In this document: piece by piece, positions 28,140-35,207 of the stretch
Layout: every line of letters begins with the position of its first letter
How positions within the stretch are numbered: the stretch's first letter is position 1
Source of the DNA: Verrucomicrobiota bacterium
GTDB taxonomy: Bacteria; Verrucomicrobiota; Verrucomicrobiia; Opitutales; Opitutaceae
Assembly: GCA_018239675.1 (NCBI GenBank)
Contig: JAFEGX010000135.1
Span: forward strand, 1-64,000
DNA: 64,000 bases
Direction of reading: 5' to 3'
The notes under the pieces: model-generated
What the model saw: only the letters and a program-made list of their open reading frames with translations
Told to the model about the DNA's origin: nothing
Database searches by the model: none
Translations under genes and position numbers: made by a program

Positions 28140-28706
28140 TCATTCGGCCCGGCCCTTGGCGGTGGCCGCGTCAGCCGCCTCATCCGTGACCCGCTTGAAC
28201 ACATACACGATGGGGTCGTTGCGGGTGCTGCGCAGCTCGATGAGCGTGAGCTGGGCGCCGTTGGCCGAGACGCGGTAGTCGCTCAGGATGTTGACCGCGC
28301 GTTCGCCCTGCTGGGTGGCCAGCACGAGGTCGGCGCTGGTGCGCAGGAGCCGGCCGTCGTCGAGCACCTCGGTGCGGATGCGCTTGGTCCGGTCCCCGCC
28401 GATGTAGGCACCGAGGTGGCGGTTGTCGGGCCACCAAGCGACGGGCACGACGTTGACCGGCCGGGTCAGGTCGAGCGGCGTCACCTCGTCATAGGTGCGG
28501 CGCCCGGCGGCGTACTGGCGCGTGAGCGTGACCTGGCTGCCGTCCACGGTGATGATCAGCCGCAGCGCGCCCCACGCGCTGAGTTCGGTGCTGTGCGCCG
28601 GGTCGTAGCGCCAGATCCCCGCGAGGCGCCGGACGTCCGGCGCGGTTTTCGCGGCGCCGGCGGTGACGGCCGCCAGCCACAGGCCCAGGAGAAGGATGCG
28701 ATGCAT
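28140..28706 (-). CDS. Small secreted partner of GxGYxYP protein (copy B)
   Basis: 188 residues with a signal peptide ending near TAGAA. It aligns with the small protein at 22331: LAGIWRYDPAHST against LVGTWALDVARST, YIGGDRTKRI against YIGGDRKKLV, and ELRSTRNDPIVYVFKR against ELRSTRDEPMVYLFTR. Copy B has an extra charged tail of about 14 residues. It is predicted to be an all-beta periplasmic or outer-surface protein. It is the first gene of a two-gene unit with the GxGYxYP gene, and its stop codon overlaps an in-frame ATG of that gene. A perfect 14-base palindrome lies 43 bases upstream. Confidence 0.76.
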   Translation of the reverse strand: MHRILLLGLWLAAVTAGAAKTAPDVRRLAGIWRYDPAHSTELSAWGALRLIITVDGSQVTLTRQYAAGRRTYDEVTPLDLTRPVNVVPVAWWPDNRHLGAYIGGDRTKRIRTEVLDDGRLLRTSADLVLATQQGERAVNILSDYRVSANGAQLTLIELRSTRNDPIVYVFKRVTDEAADAATAKGRAE

Positions 28707-28748
28707 GACGTCCCCACCAACGTCCGCCGCGCCCGGTTTTCAAACCCG

Positions 28749-28762
28749 ATATTCGCGAATAT
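28749..28762. promoter_or_regulatory. Perfect 14-base palindrome ATATTCGCGAATAT
   Basis: ATATTCGCGAATAT is fully self-complementary with no spacer and sits 43 bases upstream of the small secreted protein gene on the minus strand (start 28706). An AT-rich palindrome in otherwise GC-rich DNA at this distance looks like a dimeric repressor or activator site. No regulator gene is adjacent. Confidence 0.4.
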
Positions 28763-28834
28763 TCCCGCGGGCAGTCCAGTCCCCGCCAAGCCCGGGAGAG
28801 AGCCGCCCACCCCGTTGCGCGCGAACGGCGCGGC

Positions 28835-31120
28835 CTAAAGCGGGCGGCAGGTAAACGTGGTGAGCAGGTCGAAGGCCCGCGCCGAGTGGAGCCGGGCCTC
28901 GAGGTGCCAGACCGGCTCGAGGCGGAAGTCGATCGAGTCCTCCTGCTGACAGATCTCGTCCGCCCAGGGCGCGGCCAAGGCGAGTTCCCAGCCGTCGACC
29001 CGCAGCACGGCGGTGCGTCCCTGGATCTCCCATGGCACCCGGGTGTTGAGATTGAAGGCCAGCGCGGACGGGGCCAGCAGTTCGCCGCGGTCGCGGACCG
29101 AGAAGACCTCGGGCTCGTCGGCGCTGATCTCGCGGATGCAGGACGCCATGACACCGCGCCAGACATGTCCGAGGTCGACGCGGACCCGCAGGCGCCGCGC
29201 GTCGCCCTCCCCTTCCGGGATGACCGCCTGCTCGACGCTGCCCTGGTTGAGATAGATGCCCTCGGCGGTTACCGGCGTGAGCGTGTTGTGCAGCTCGGTC
29301 CGCTTGAGCAACTGGGTGCGCAGGTCGTCGTAGCGCACCTGGCCGCGGTCGAGCAGGACCGGGAACCGGTCGAGCTCGAGCAGGAACGAGCCCTTGTCGA
29401 GGTGGGTGTGCGAGGCCCGGGCCTTGGCGCCCACGACGTGCAGGCGCACCGTGCGGCCCGCGGCGGTGTGGCGCCGGCTGGTCAGGTGGCCGGTCTGCGG
29501 CAGCCGGGCGAATTCCGGCACGATGCTCTCGGGGACCGCCAGCCGCGTGGGACCGGCGACGAAGGCGAACACGCCCTCCGTGAAATACTGGTCGTAGTAG
29601 CCCGGCGGGCGCCGGCGGGTCAGGCACGCGCCGGCGACCCGCGCATACACGCTGGCCGGGTAGATGGCGGCCAGCAGCGCCACGGTGTCGCCGACGACGA
29701 GGTCGGTGGTGTTGTCGCCCTCGGTGATCACCTTGCCCGGCTCCATCGCCGACAGCGCCGCCACGAACGCCTCGGTGTGCACGAACTGGGGCGGCAGCAG
29801 CGGGGCCACCGCCTGGCCGCGGGCCCGGGCGTAGGCGATCAGCCCGGGCAGGACCGCGTGCAGGGTCACGGAGAAATAGCCCAGGCCCTCATCCGTGCCG
29901 CCGTCGGGCAGGAGGTAGTTGGCCATGCCCGCCTGGAGGTCGCCCAGCGCGAGCTCCGTGTGCGCCCGCATGCGCGGCCAGACGGTCTCGAGGTAGAGGC
30001 CGGCCAGCAGCCGCGCGCGGCAGAACCAGGGACCCTGGTTCATCGTGTAGAGGTAGTCCCACTTGAGCATGTCGCGCTCGATCACCGCGAGGCCCTTGTC
30101 CCAGAGCACCTGCTGCGCGAGGTAGCGCGCGCGCGGCGTGAGCGCGAAGTCGTACCAGTCGAGGAGCAGCGCCGCGGCCGTGGTCGCCATCTCCTCGTTG
30201 AAGCAGCGCTGGTCCCACACGCTGCCCCGCGCCCGGCTCTCGGCCGACTGGGCCCAGGACGTCGTGTGCAGGAGGCACATCAGGTAGCGCAGCGCGTGGA
30301 AGCCGAGCGCCCGGTCGCCGTTCACGAGGCCAACGAAACCGAGGATCAACGGCTCGGAGAAATACGTGGCGCGGCCGGCCTCGCGGGCGCGGATGTAGCG
30401 CTGGTCGGTCTGCGGCAGATAGTCGTCGAGCTGGTCCTCGGGCGAGCGCCCGAGGTACTGCTGCGCCCGCTCCTCGAGGAGCCGCCAGTGTTCCGCCCAG
30501 TACGGCGCCGCGCGCTTGGCGCGGAGGGCCGGCAGGTCGCCCACGTCGAAGAGCAGGCCGCGGGCGAGCCGCGGCTCGGGCCACTCCTCCGGCGGGAGGA
30601 TCAGGCCGGTCCAGCGTCCGTCGTACCGCGGCCGCGCCGCCGCGAGCTCGGCCACCAGCGCCGCGCGCGCGAGGCCCCACCACTGGAGGCTGAGATGGAC
30701 GGGCGCCGCCGCGGTGGCGGTCAGGGTGACCCGCACTGCCTCCACCGGCCGCTCGCCGATCGGCCGGGTCAGCTCATGGCGCCGACCGCGGCCCGCCACG
30801 GGCTCGCCCAGCGGGGACCACCGGCCACCCCGGCAGGCCTCGAACGTCAGGGTGACGTGGGCCGGCGCGACGTGGCAGAAGACAAAATGGTCGAAGCGCT
30901 CCGGCAGGCCGGACACCGCCATCGCGAAGCGCGCCGCCACCTGGCCCGGCGCCGCGAGGTCCCAGGAAATCTTGGTGCCGTCCCAGCCAAAGTCGCGCCG
31001 AAGCCCCCGGGCGGCGCCCGCTTCCAGCGTGAGGGGCAGCTGCTCGGCGACCGTTCCGTCGTGGAACGGCGCGAACATGGACTCGGCGGGCGTCAGTTCG
31101 AACAGCTGGGTCGGGGGCAT
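28835..31120 (-). CDS. Heparinase II/III-like protein without signal peptide
   Basis: 761 residues. The N-terminal half is an alpha-helical toroid (about 220-420; FSEPLILGFVGLVNGDRALGFHALRYLM), and the C-terminal beta-sandwich (about 530-740) has the heparinase II/III core SHTHLDKGSFLLELDRFPVLLDRG. These are the two domains of polysaccharide lyases of the heparinase II/III superfamily. The first 150 residues form an extra beta domain (SLGLPERF-like strands), perhaps carbohydrate-binding. No signal peptide is visible, so it is predicted to be cytoplasmic, like the GH141-like pair. The substrate class (alginate, heparan or other uronate polymer) cannot be assigned. It is 139 bases upstream of a PhyH gene on the same strand. 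Confidence 0.82.
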   Translation of the reverse strand: MPPTQLFELTPAESMFAPFHDGTVAEQLPLTLEAGAARGLRRDFGWDGTKISWDLAAPGQVAARFAMAVSGLPERFDHFVFCHVAPAHVTLTFEACRGGRWSPLGEPVAGRGRRHELTRPIGERPVEAVRVTLTATAAAPVHLSLQWWGLARAALVAELAAARPRYDGRWTGLILPPEEWPEPRLARGLLFDVGDLPALRAKRAAPYWAEHWRLLEERAQQYLGRSPEDQLDDYLPQTDQRYIRAREAGRATYFSEPLILGFVGLVNGDRALGFHALRYLMCLLHTTSWAQSAESRARGSVWDQRCFNEEMATTAAALLLDWYDFALTPRARYLAQQVLWDKGLAVIERDMLKWDYLYTMNQGPWFCRARLLAGLYLETVWPRMRAHTELALGDLQAGMANYLLPDGGTDEGLGYFSVTLHAVLPGLIAYARARGQAVAPLLPPQFVHTEAFVAALSAMEPGKVITEGDNTTDLVVGDTVALLAAIYPASVYARVAGACLTRRRPPGYYDQYFTEGVFAFVAGPTRLAVPESIVPEFARLPQTGHLTSRRHTAAGRTVRLHVVGAKARASHTHLDKGSFLLELDRFPVLLDRGQVRYDDLRTQLLKRTELHNTLTPVTAEGIYLNQGSVEQAVIPEGEGDARRLRVRVDLGHVWRGVMASCIREISADEPEVFSVRDRGELLAPSALAFNLNTRVPWEIQGRTAVLRVDGWELALAAPWADEICQQEDSIDFRLEPVWHLEARLHSARAFDLLTTFTCRPL

Positions 31121-31149
31121 GGATGGAGCCGTCCCGCGCCGGCGGAACG

Positions 31150-31240
31150 GCGGAGCTGGGAACGGGTAGATGGGAGTTCGAAAACCTTGGCCGCGGGCGC
31201 AAGGGTATTCGATCTCCCATCGGCAAACTGCGCTCTCCGC
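31150..31240. repeat. GGAGTTN-family 7-base-period inverted repeat
   Basis: The left arm (about 31150-31190) reads as 7-base units GGAGCTG, GGAACGG, GTAGATG, GGAGTTC, GAAAACC. The right arm (about 31200-31240) is its imperfect reverse complement. The same units, ending in the same GAAAACC, recur at 47702-47779. It lies between the heparinase-like and PhyH genes on the minus strand. Confidence 0.75.
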
Positions 31241-31259
31241 GGCGGGCGCGGCCCGCCGT

Positions 31260-32084
31260 TCAGCCCTTGCCGGCTTCCTCGTTGCTCACCGGCTTGAAAC
31301 TGGGGCGCCCGTAGCGCTGGGTGGGCGACGTGCCGTACGGGTTGTGGCGGAACTCGTCCACGCCGCGGCACAGGTAGATCTTGAAGTTCGGGTTCACCGA
31401 CAGGTCGTTCTTCACGTTGGTGCCCGAGTACCGGATGGTAAGGCCGGCGCGCCGGCGGTTCGAAGGATTGCCGGGGGAGCCGTGGATCGCGCGGTCGTCG
31501 TGGAGCGAGCACTCGCCGGCCTTGAGGCGGAACTGCACGGACTTCGAGGCGTCGAAGTCGGAGCCGTCCTCCAGCTCGAGCGAGAGCACCGACTGGGTCT
31601 GCGACGAGCGGCGATGCTTGATGAGGCCGCCGCGGTGTGAACCCGGCAGCAGCTTCATGCCGCCGTTCTCCTCGTCAACGTCGTCAAACGCGAGCCAGAC
31701 GGTCACGGAATGATGCGGCGCCATCGGCCAGTAGTAGGCATCCTGGTGCCAGCCCACGGTGGCCAGGTTGTGCGGCTCCTTGATGAAGAAGTTGCTGGCC
31801 CAGGCGTAGAAGTTCGGCCCGAGCACGCCCTCGACGAGGTCGAGGATCCGCGGATTCATCACGATTTCGTACAGATAGGTGCTCGTCTCGTGCCACTCGC
31901 GGATGTCCTTGGAGGTCTCGCCGGGCTTCAGCAGGGCGAGGAGATTGGGCAGCTCGGCATTGATCTTCGCCATCTCCTCCCGGGAGAAAATCGGGGGGAG
32001 GCCGAGCAAGTAGCCGTTCTCGTGGTAGAACTTCTGCTGGGCGGCGGTGAGGCGATAGGGATTGGCGGCGGTGGCGGTGGACAT
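31260..32084 (-). CDS. Phytanoyl-CoA dioxygenase family protein 1
   Basis: 274-residue Fe(II)/2-oxoglutarate dioxygenase of the PhyH family. The iron triad is visible: His113 and Asp115 in WHQD and the distal His201 in DDRAIHGS; an arginine (about 210, NRRR) is placed to bind 2-oxoglutarate. Members hydroxylate small carboxylic or acyl substrates; the substrate here is unknown. The ATG at 32084 precedes the family-typical AAQQKFYHENGYL start. It diverges from an AraC regulator at 32217 across 132 bases, suggesting that the regulator controls it. Confidence 0.88.
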   Translation of the reverse strand: MSTATAANPYRLTAAQQKFYHENGYLLGLPPIFSREEMAKINAELPNLLALLKPGETSKDIREWHETSTYLYEIVMNPRILDLVEGVLGPNFYAWASNFFIKEPHNLATVGWHQDAYYWPMAPHHSVTVWLAFDDVDEENGGMKLLPGSHRGGLIKHRRSSQTQSVLSLELEDGSDFDASKSVQFRLKAGECSLHDDRAIHGSPGNPSNRRRAGLTIRYSGTNVKNDLSVNPNFKIYLCRGVDEFRHNPYGTSPTQRYGRPSFKPVSNEEAGKG

Positions 32085-32171
32085 GGGGAGGGACAGGTTC
32101 AGGGAAAAGGCGGGGCGACAATAGCGGGAAAGCCCGCGCCCCGCGTTCAGATTTTGCGGTGGAAATGTACA

Positions 32172-32187
32172 GGATATTACGTCATCC
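32172..32187. promoter_or_regulatory. Divergent promoter element between PhyH 1 and AraC
   Basis: An AT-rich stretch in the PhyH/AraC intergenic region contains the interrupted repeat GGAT-N8-ATCC (32172-32187) with the core ATTACGT (32176-32182). The same ATTACGT core, on the complementary strand, lies in the perfect palindrome at 34200-34236 between another PhyH gene and an SDR gene. It may be the AraC operator. Confidence 0.3.
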
Positions 32188-32216
32188 CAGAATAAAGTGC
32201 ACTCCGAGCCGAGCCC

Positions 32217-33104
32217 ATGAGAGTCCTGCGCGACCCCCAGATCATCAGCGGCTACGTCTACGAGCACCCGGTGGACGACCTGCCGGCGCTGACCCACTGC
32301 GGGGAGGCGCTCTGCTGCCGGGGCCATCACCTCAAGCCCCACTCGCACCCGGGGTTCGAGTTCCTCTATCTGGCCCGCGGCAAGGCGTCCTGGCGCGCGG
32401 GCGGGGAGGTCACGACCCAGGCGATGGGCGATGTCTACCTCACCTATCCGCACGAGAAGCACGGCACGGGGTCGGCGGGGAATCCCGAGAACCACCACCT
32501 GTGGGTCGGGCTCAAGCTCGACCAGCTCGGGCCGAGTGCGCGCCGGCTGGCCCAGGAGCTACGGCGGCGCGAGGTGCGGACGCTGAGCAGCTGCCCGGAG
32601 GTCGAGCCCGTGCTGCGGGGCCTCGTGGCGCAGGTGATCGCGCACCACCCCGACCGCCGGGAGACGATCCTGGCGTACCTGGAGCTGTTCATCGCGCTGG
32701 TGGCGCAGCGCCTGCACGCGGGCGAGGGCCGCGCGCCGGTCCCGACCGCCCTGCCCTACTCCTTCGCGGTGCAGCGCGCGGTGGCGTACATGGAGCAGCA
32801 CCTCGACCGGCGGATTCCGCTGCGCGACCTCGCGTCGATGGCCACGGCGCGGAGCGTGCCGCACTTCTGCACGCAGTTCCGGCGCGAGGTGGGCGTGAGC
32901 CCGGCGGCGCACCATCTCCAGCTGCGGCTGGATGCGGCGCGGCTGGCGCTGCGGCAGCCGAATTTCGACGTGACCAAGGCCGCGCTGCAGCACGGCTTCA
33001 GCTCCTCGCAGCATTTCAGCACGCTGTTCCGGCGCGCGTACGGCGTGACGCCGCGCGAGTGGCGGCGGCAGCACGCCGGGACCCGGCGGCCGGCGGCGCG
33101 CTAG
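32217..33104 (+). CDS. AraC-family transcriptional regulator (PhyH-linked)
   Basis: 295 residues. N-terminal cupin-like sensor domain (about 30-120, with HLKPHSHPGFEFLYLARG) and a C-terminal double helix-turn-helix domain (about 185-290; RIPLRDLASMATARSVPHFCTQFRREVGVSP and the second ATKAALQHGFSSSQHFSTLFRRAYGVTPREWRR). A histidine-rich cupin suggests sugar or small-acid sensing. It diverges from PhyH 1 and converges with PhyH 2. Its TAG stop overlaps that of PhyH 2: both sit within CTAG at 33101-33104. The start at 32217 is the first ATG and gives the complete cupin. Confidence 0.88.
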   Translation: MRVLRDPQIISGYVYEHPVDDLPALTHCGEALCCRGHHLKPHSHPGFEFLYLARGKASWRAGGEVTTQAMGDVYLTYPHEKHGTGSAGNPENHHLWVGLKLDQLGPSARRLAQELRRREVRTLSSCPEVEPVLRGLVAQVIAHHPDRRETILAYLELFIALVAQRLHAGEGRAPVPTALPYSFAVQRAVAYMEQHLDRRIPLRDLASMATARSVPHFCTQFRREVGVSPAAHHLQLRLDAARLALRQPNFDVTKAALQHGFSSSQHFSTLFRRAYGVTPREWRRQHAGTRRPAAR

Positions 33105-34111
33105 GCGCCCGCCACGCCCTGCGGCCAGCGGCGGATCACCGAGAAATTCGGCTTCACCTTGTCGAACACCTCGCGGCGGCGGGCGTACTCGGCGTAGTCG
33201 GTGACCTGCTCCGGGTGCCGGGCGCTCGCGACCAGGAAGTCGGCCTCGGGCGGGTAGCACGCGATGTTGCCCTTGGCGTAGAACTCGTCGTCGGCCTTGC
33301 CCTCGGCGTCGATCGTCTCGGGCCAGAGGCCGACGTTGTTCGGGGCCTCGGCGGACTGGTAGCGGAGGTCGACGCTCCAGCGGATGTGGTCCGAGTAGTT
33401 CGGCGTCGAGCAATGCGGCGTCCGGTTCGTCATGAACACCACGCCGCCGCGCGGGCACGCGGCCGTGATGGCCTTGCGCGGATCGTCGGGCAGGTTCTCG
33501 TCCTTGATGACCAGGAAGCCGGCGTTGCCCCCGGTGTGGTGGGTCGCAACCGCGCCCTGATGGGTCCGCGGAAGAATCTGCATGCAGCCGTTCTCCACCG
33601 TCGCATCCACCAGCGGAATCCAGCAGGTGATGATAAGCTGCCGGTCGCACAGCGGCGTGAAGTAGCCGCTGTCCTGGTGCCAGGGCACGACGCCCCGCCC
33701 GATGTTGGGGAGCTTCGGCCGGATGCGGTAGACCGACGAGGCCACGATCTCCTCGGAGCCCAGCAGGCCGGCAACCTTCTTCAGGAGCCGCCGATGCGCG
33801 ATCACCTCGAACATCTCCGGCGCGTGAAACCCGCCGCCGCGCAGTCCCTCGAGATGGCGCATGATCGCCTCGCCGTTCTCCTTCGCGTCGCGGTAGATCG
33901 CGGCGAGCCGGTGGTCGAAATCGAGTTCCGCATGCAGGTTCGCAAGCTTCCCCGCGGCGTGGAGCTCGCGCGCCTTGCGGTCGATCTCCTTGTCCAGCTC
34001 CCGGCGGAGCGGCTCGAGGTCCGCGGGATCAAACACGTCCGGGACAATCAGGTAGCCTTCCTCGTGAAAAAAACGAATCTGCTGCGCGGTCAGCGCCTTG
34101 GGGTGGTTCAT
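33101..34111 (-). CDS. Phytanoyl-CoA dioxygenase family protein 2
   Basis: 336 residues, PhyH family. Iron ligands His145 and Asp147 in PWHQDSGYF and distal His233 in NRTPHCSTPNYSDHIRWSVD, with an arginine just after for 2-oxoglutarate. The C-terminal DLRYQSAEAPNN segment is often seen in members with broad-substrate or ectoine-hydroxylase-like folds, but no family substrate can be assigned. ATG 34111 was preferred; the frame is open to 34147. It diverges from an SDR gene across a perfect 37-base palindrome, and its stop codon overlaps the AraC stop. Confidence 0.87.
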   Translation of the reverse strand: MNHPKALTAQQIRFFHEEGYLIVPDVFDPADLEPLRRELDKEIDRKARELHAAGKLANLHAELDFDHRLAAIYRDAKENGEAIMRHLEGLRGGGFHAPEMFEVIAHRRLLKKVAGLLGSEEIVASSVYRIRPKLPNIGRGVVPWHQDSGYFTPLCDRQLIITCWIPLVDATVENGCMQILPRTHQGAVATHHTGGNAGFLVIKDENLPDDPRKAITAACPRGGVVFMTNRTPHCSTPNYSDHIRWSVDLRYQSAEAPNNVGLWPETIDAEGKADDEFYAKGNIACYPPEADFLVASARHPEQVTDYAEYARRREVFDKVKPNFSVIRRWPQGVAGA

Positions 34112-34199
34112 GAACACCACTTTCGCAGCTTCCTCCCGGGTTGGCAATGGCCCGCAGTCACCTTTGGTGGTGAATAAACACCGCAGTTGGCCCCCACCC

Positions 34200-34236
34200 C
34201 CGCCGTCGTGTCACGTAATACGTGACACGACGGCGG
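34200..34236. promoter_or_regulatory. Perfect 37-base palindrome between PhyH 2 and SDR
   Basis: Two 18-base arms (34200-34217 and 34219-34236) around a single central A, perfectly complementary. The core reads TCACGTAATACGTGA. It lies in the 147-base divergent gap, 23 bases before the SDR start and 89 bases from the PhyH start, where a dimeric repressor could control both. It is too long and symmetric to be chance. A terminator is unlikely in a divergent region. Confidence 0.75.
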
Positions 34237-34258
34237 CGCGGCGTAGGGTGGCGGGCGC

Positions 34259-35080
34259 ATGGATCGATTCGGGGGCCGGGTCGTGTGGATCACGGGGGCG
34301 TCGTCGGGCATCGGCGAGGCGCTGGCGCACGCGTTCGCCGGCGAGGGCGCGCGGGTCGTGCTGTCGAGTCGCCGGCCGGCGGAGCTGGAGCGCGTGCGGC
34401 AGGCCCTGCCGCGGGCGGCCGAGCACTGGTGCGTTCCGCTGGACCTCGCCCGCGCCCCAACCTTTCCGGGGATCGTGGCGGAGGTCCGACAACTGGCGGG
34501 CCGGATCGACATCCTGGTCAACAATGGCGGGGTGAGCCAGCGGGCGCTGGCGCTGGACGCGACGCTGGAGGTCGAGCGGGCGCTGATGGAGGTCGACTAT
34601 TTCGGGCCGGTGGCCCTGACGAAGGCCGTGCTGCCCGGCATGCTGGAGCAGCGCGCGGGGCACGTGGTGGTCATCAGCAGCGTGATGGGCTACGTCGGCA
34701 CGCCGGGCCGTTCGACCTATGCTGCGGCCAAGCACGCGCTGCACGGCTACTTTGATTCGCTCCGCGCGGAAGTCTGGCGGGAAGGCATCAAGGTCACGCT
34801 CGTCTGTCCCGGCTACGTGCTGACCCAAGTTTCCGCCAACGCGGTCGGACCCCGCGGCGAAAAGCACGGCGTGACGGATGCGACGCACGAGCGCGGGATC
34901 AGCCCCGGGCGGGTGGCCCGGGCGACGCTCGACGCGGTCGCGCGCGGCCGGGAGGAAATCGCCATCGGCGGCACCGAGCGATGGGCAATCCTCCTCAAGC
35001 GCCTGCTGCCCGGGGTGGCCGCGCGCGTGATCCGGGGGATGAAGTTCTCCGTGCACGCGGGCGAAGGCGGCGGACGGTAG
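34259..35080 (+). CDS. Short-chain dehydrogenase/reductase
   Basis: 273 residues of the classical SDR fold. Visible: the Rossmann motif GASSGIG (13-19), NNGG (NAG-type, about 86-89), the catalytic Ser about 141 and Tyr154-x3-Lys158 (SMGYVG...STYAAAKHAL). It resembles the DHRS7-type SDRs, but the substrate is unknown. The ATG at 34259 directly precedes the nucleotide-binding domain. It converges with the RhaI-type isomerase and diverges from PhyH 2. Confidence 0.9.
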   Translation: MDRFGGRVVWITGASSGIGEALAHAFAGEGARVVLSSRRPAELERVRQALPRAAEHWCVPLDLARAPTFPGIVAEVRQLAGRIDILVNNGGVSQRALALDATLEVERALMEVDYFGPVALTKAVLPGMLEQRAGHVVVISSVMGYVGTPGRSTYAAAKHALHGYFDSLRAEVWREGIKVTLVCPGYVLTQVSANAVGPRGEKHGVTDATHERGISPGRVARATLDAVARGREEIAIGGTERWAILLKRLLPGVAARVIRGMKFSVHAGEGGGR

Positions 35081-35182
35081 CGGAGCTTGGGAGATCGGGA
35101 TTCGGCACCGCACAGCGGATTGGTGTAATTGCGCCGGGCGCATTCCCCGGTCCAACCACCGAATTCCGAATTTCGAACTCCG
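35081..35182. repeat. TTCGGAA-family 7-base-period inverted repeat
   Basis: The left arm (35081-35105) is built of 7-base units GGAGCTT, GGGAGAT, CGGGATT. The right arm (35159-35182) reads on the complementary strand CGGAGTT, CGAAATT, CGGAATT. The arms match imperfectly. It lies between the convergent SDR and RhaI-type genes, so it is placed as a bidirectional terminator. The right-arm units recur at 52247. Confidence 0.78.
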
Positions 35183-35207
35183 CCTCACCGCGCGGGCGGC
35201 GAGCCGC

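Noticed and set aside
34200-34236. Rho-independent terminator
   Set aside because: The palindrome sits between divergent start codons, has a one-base centre and no T-tract, so an operator is far more likely.
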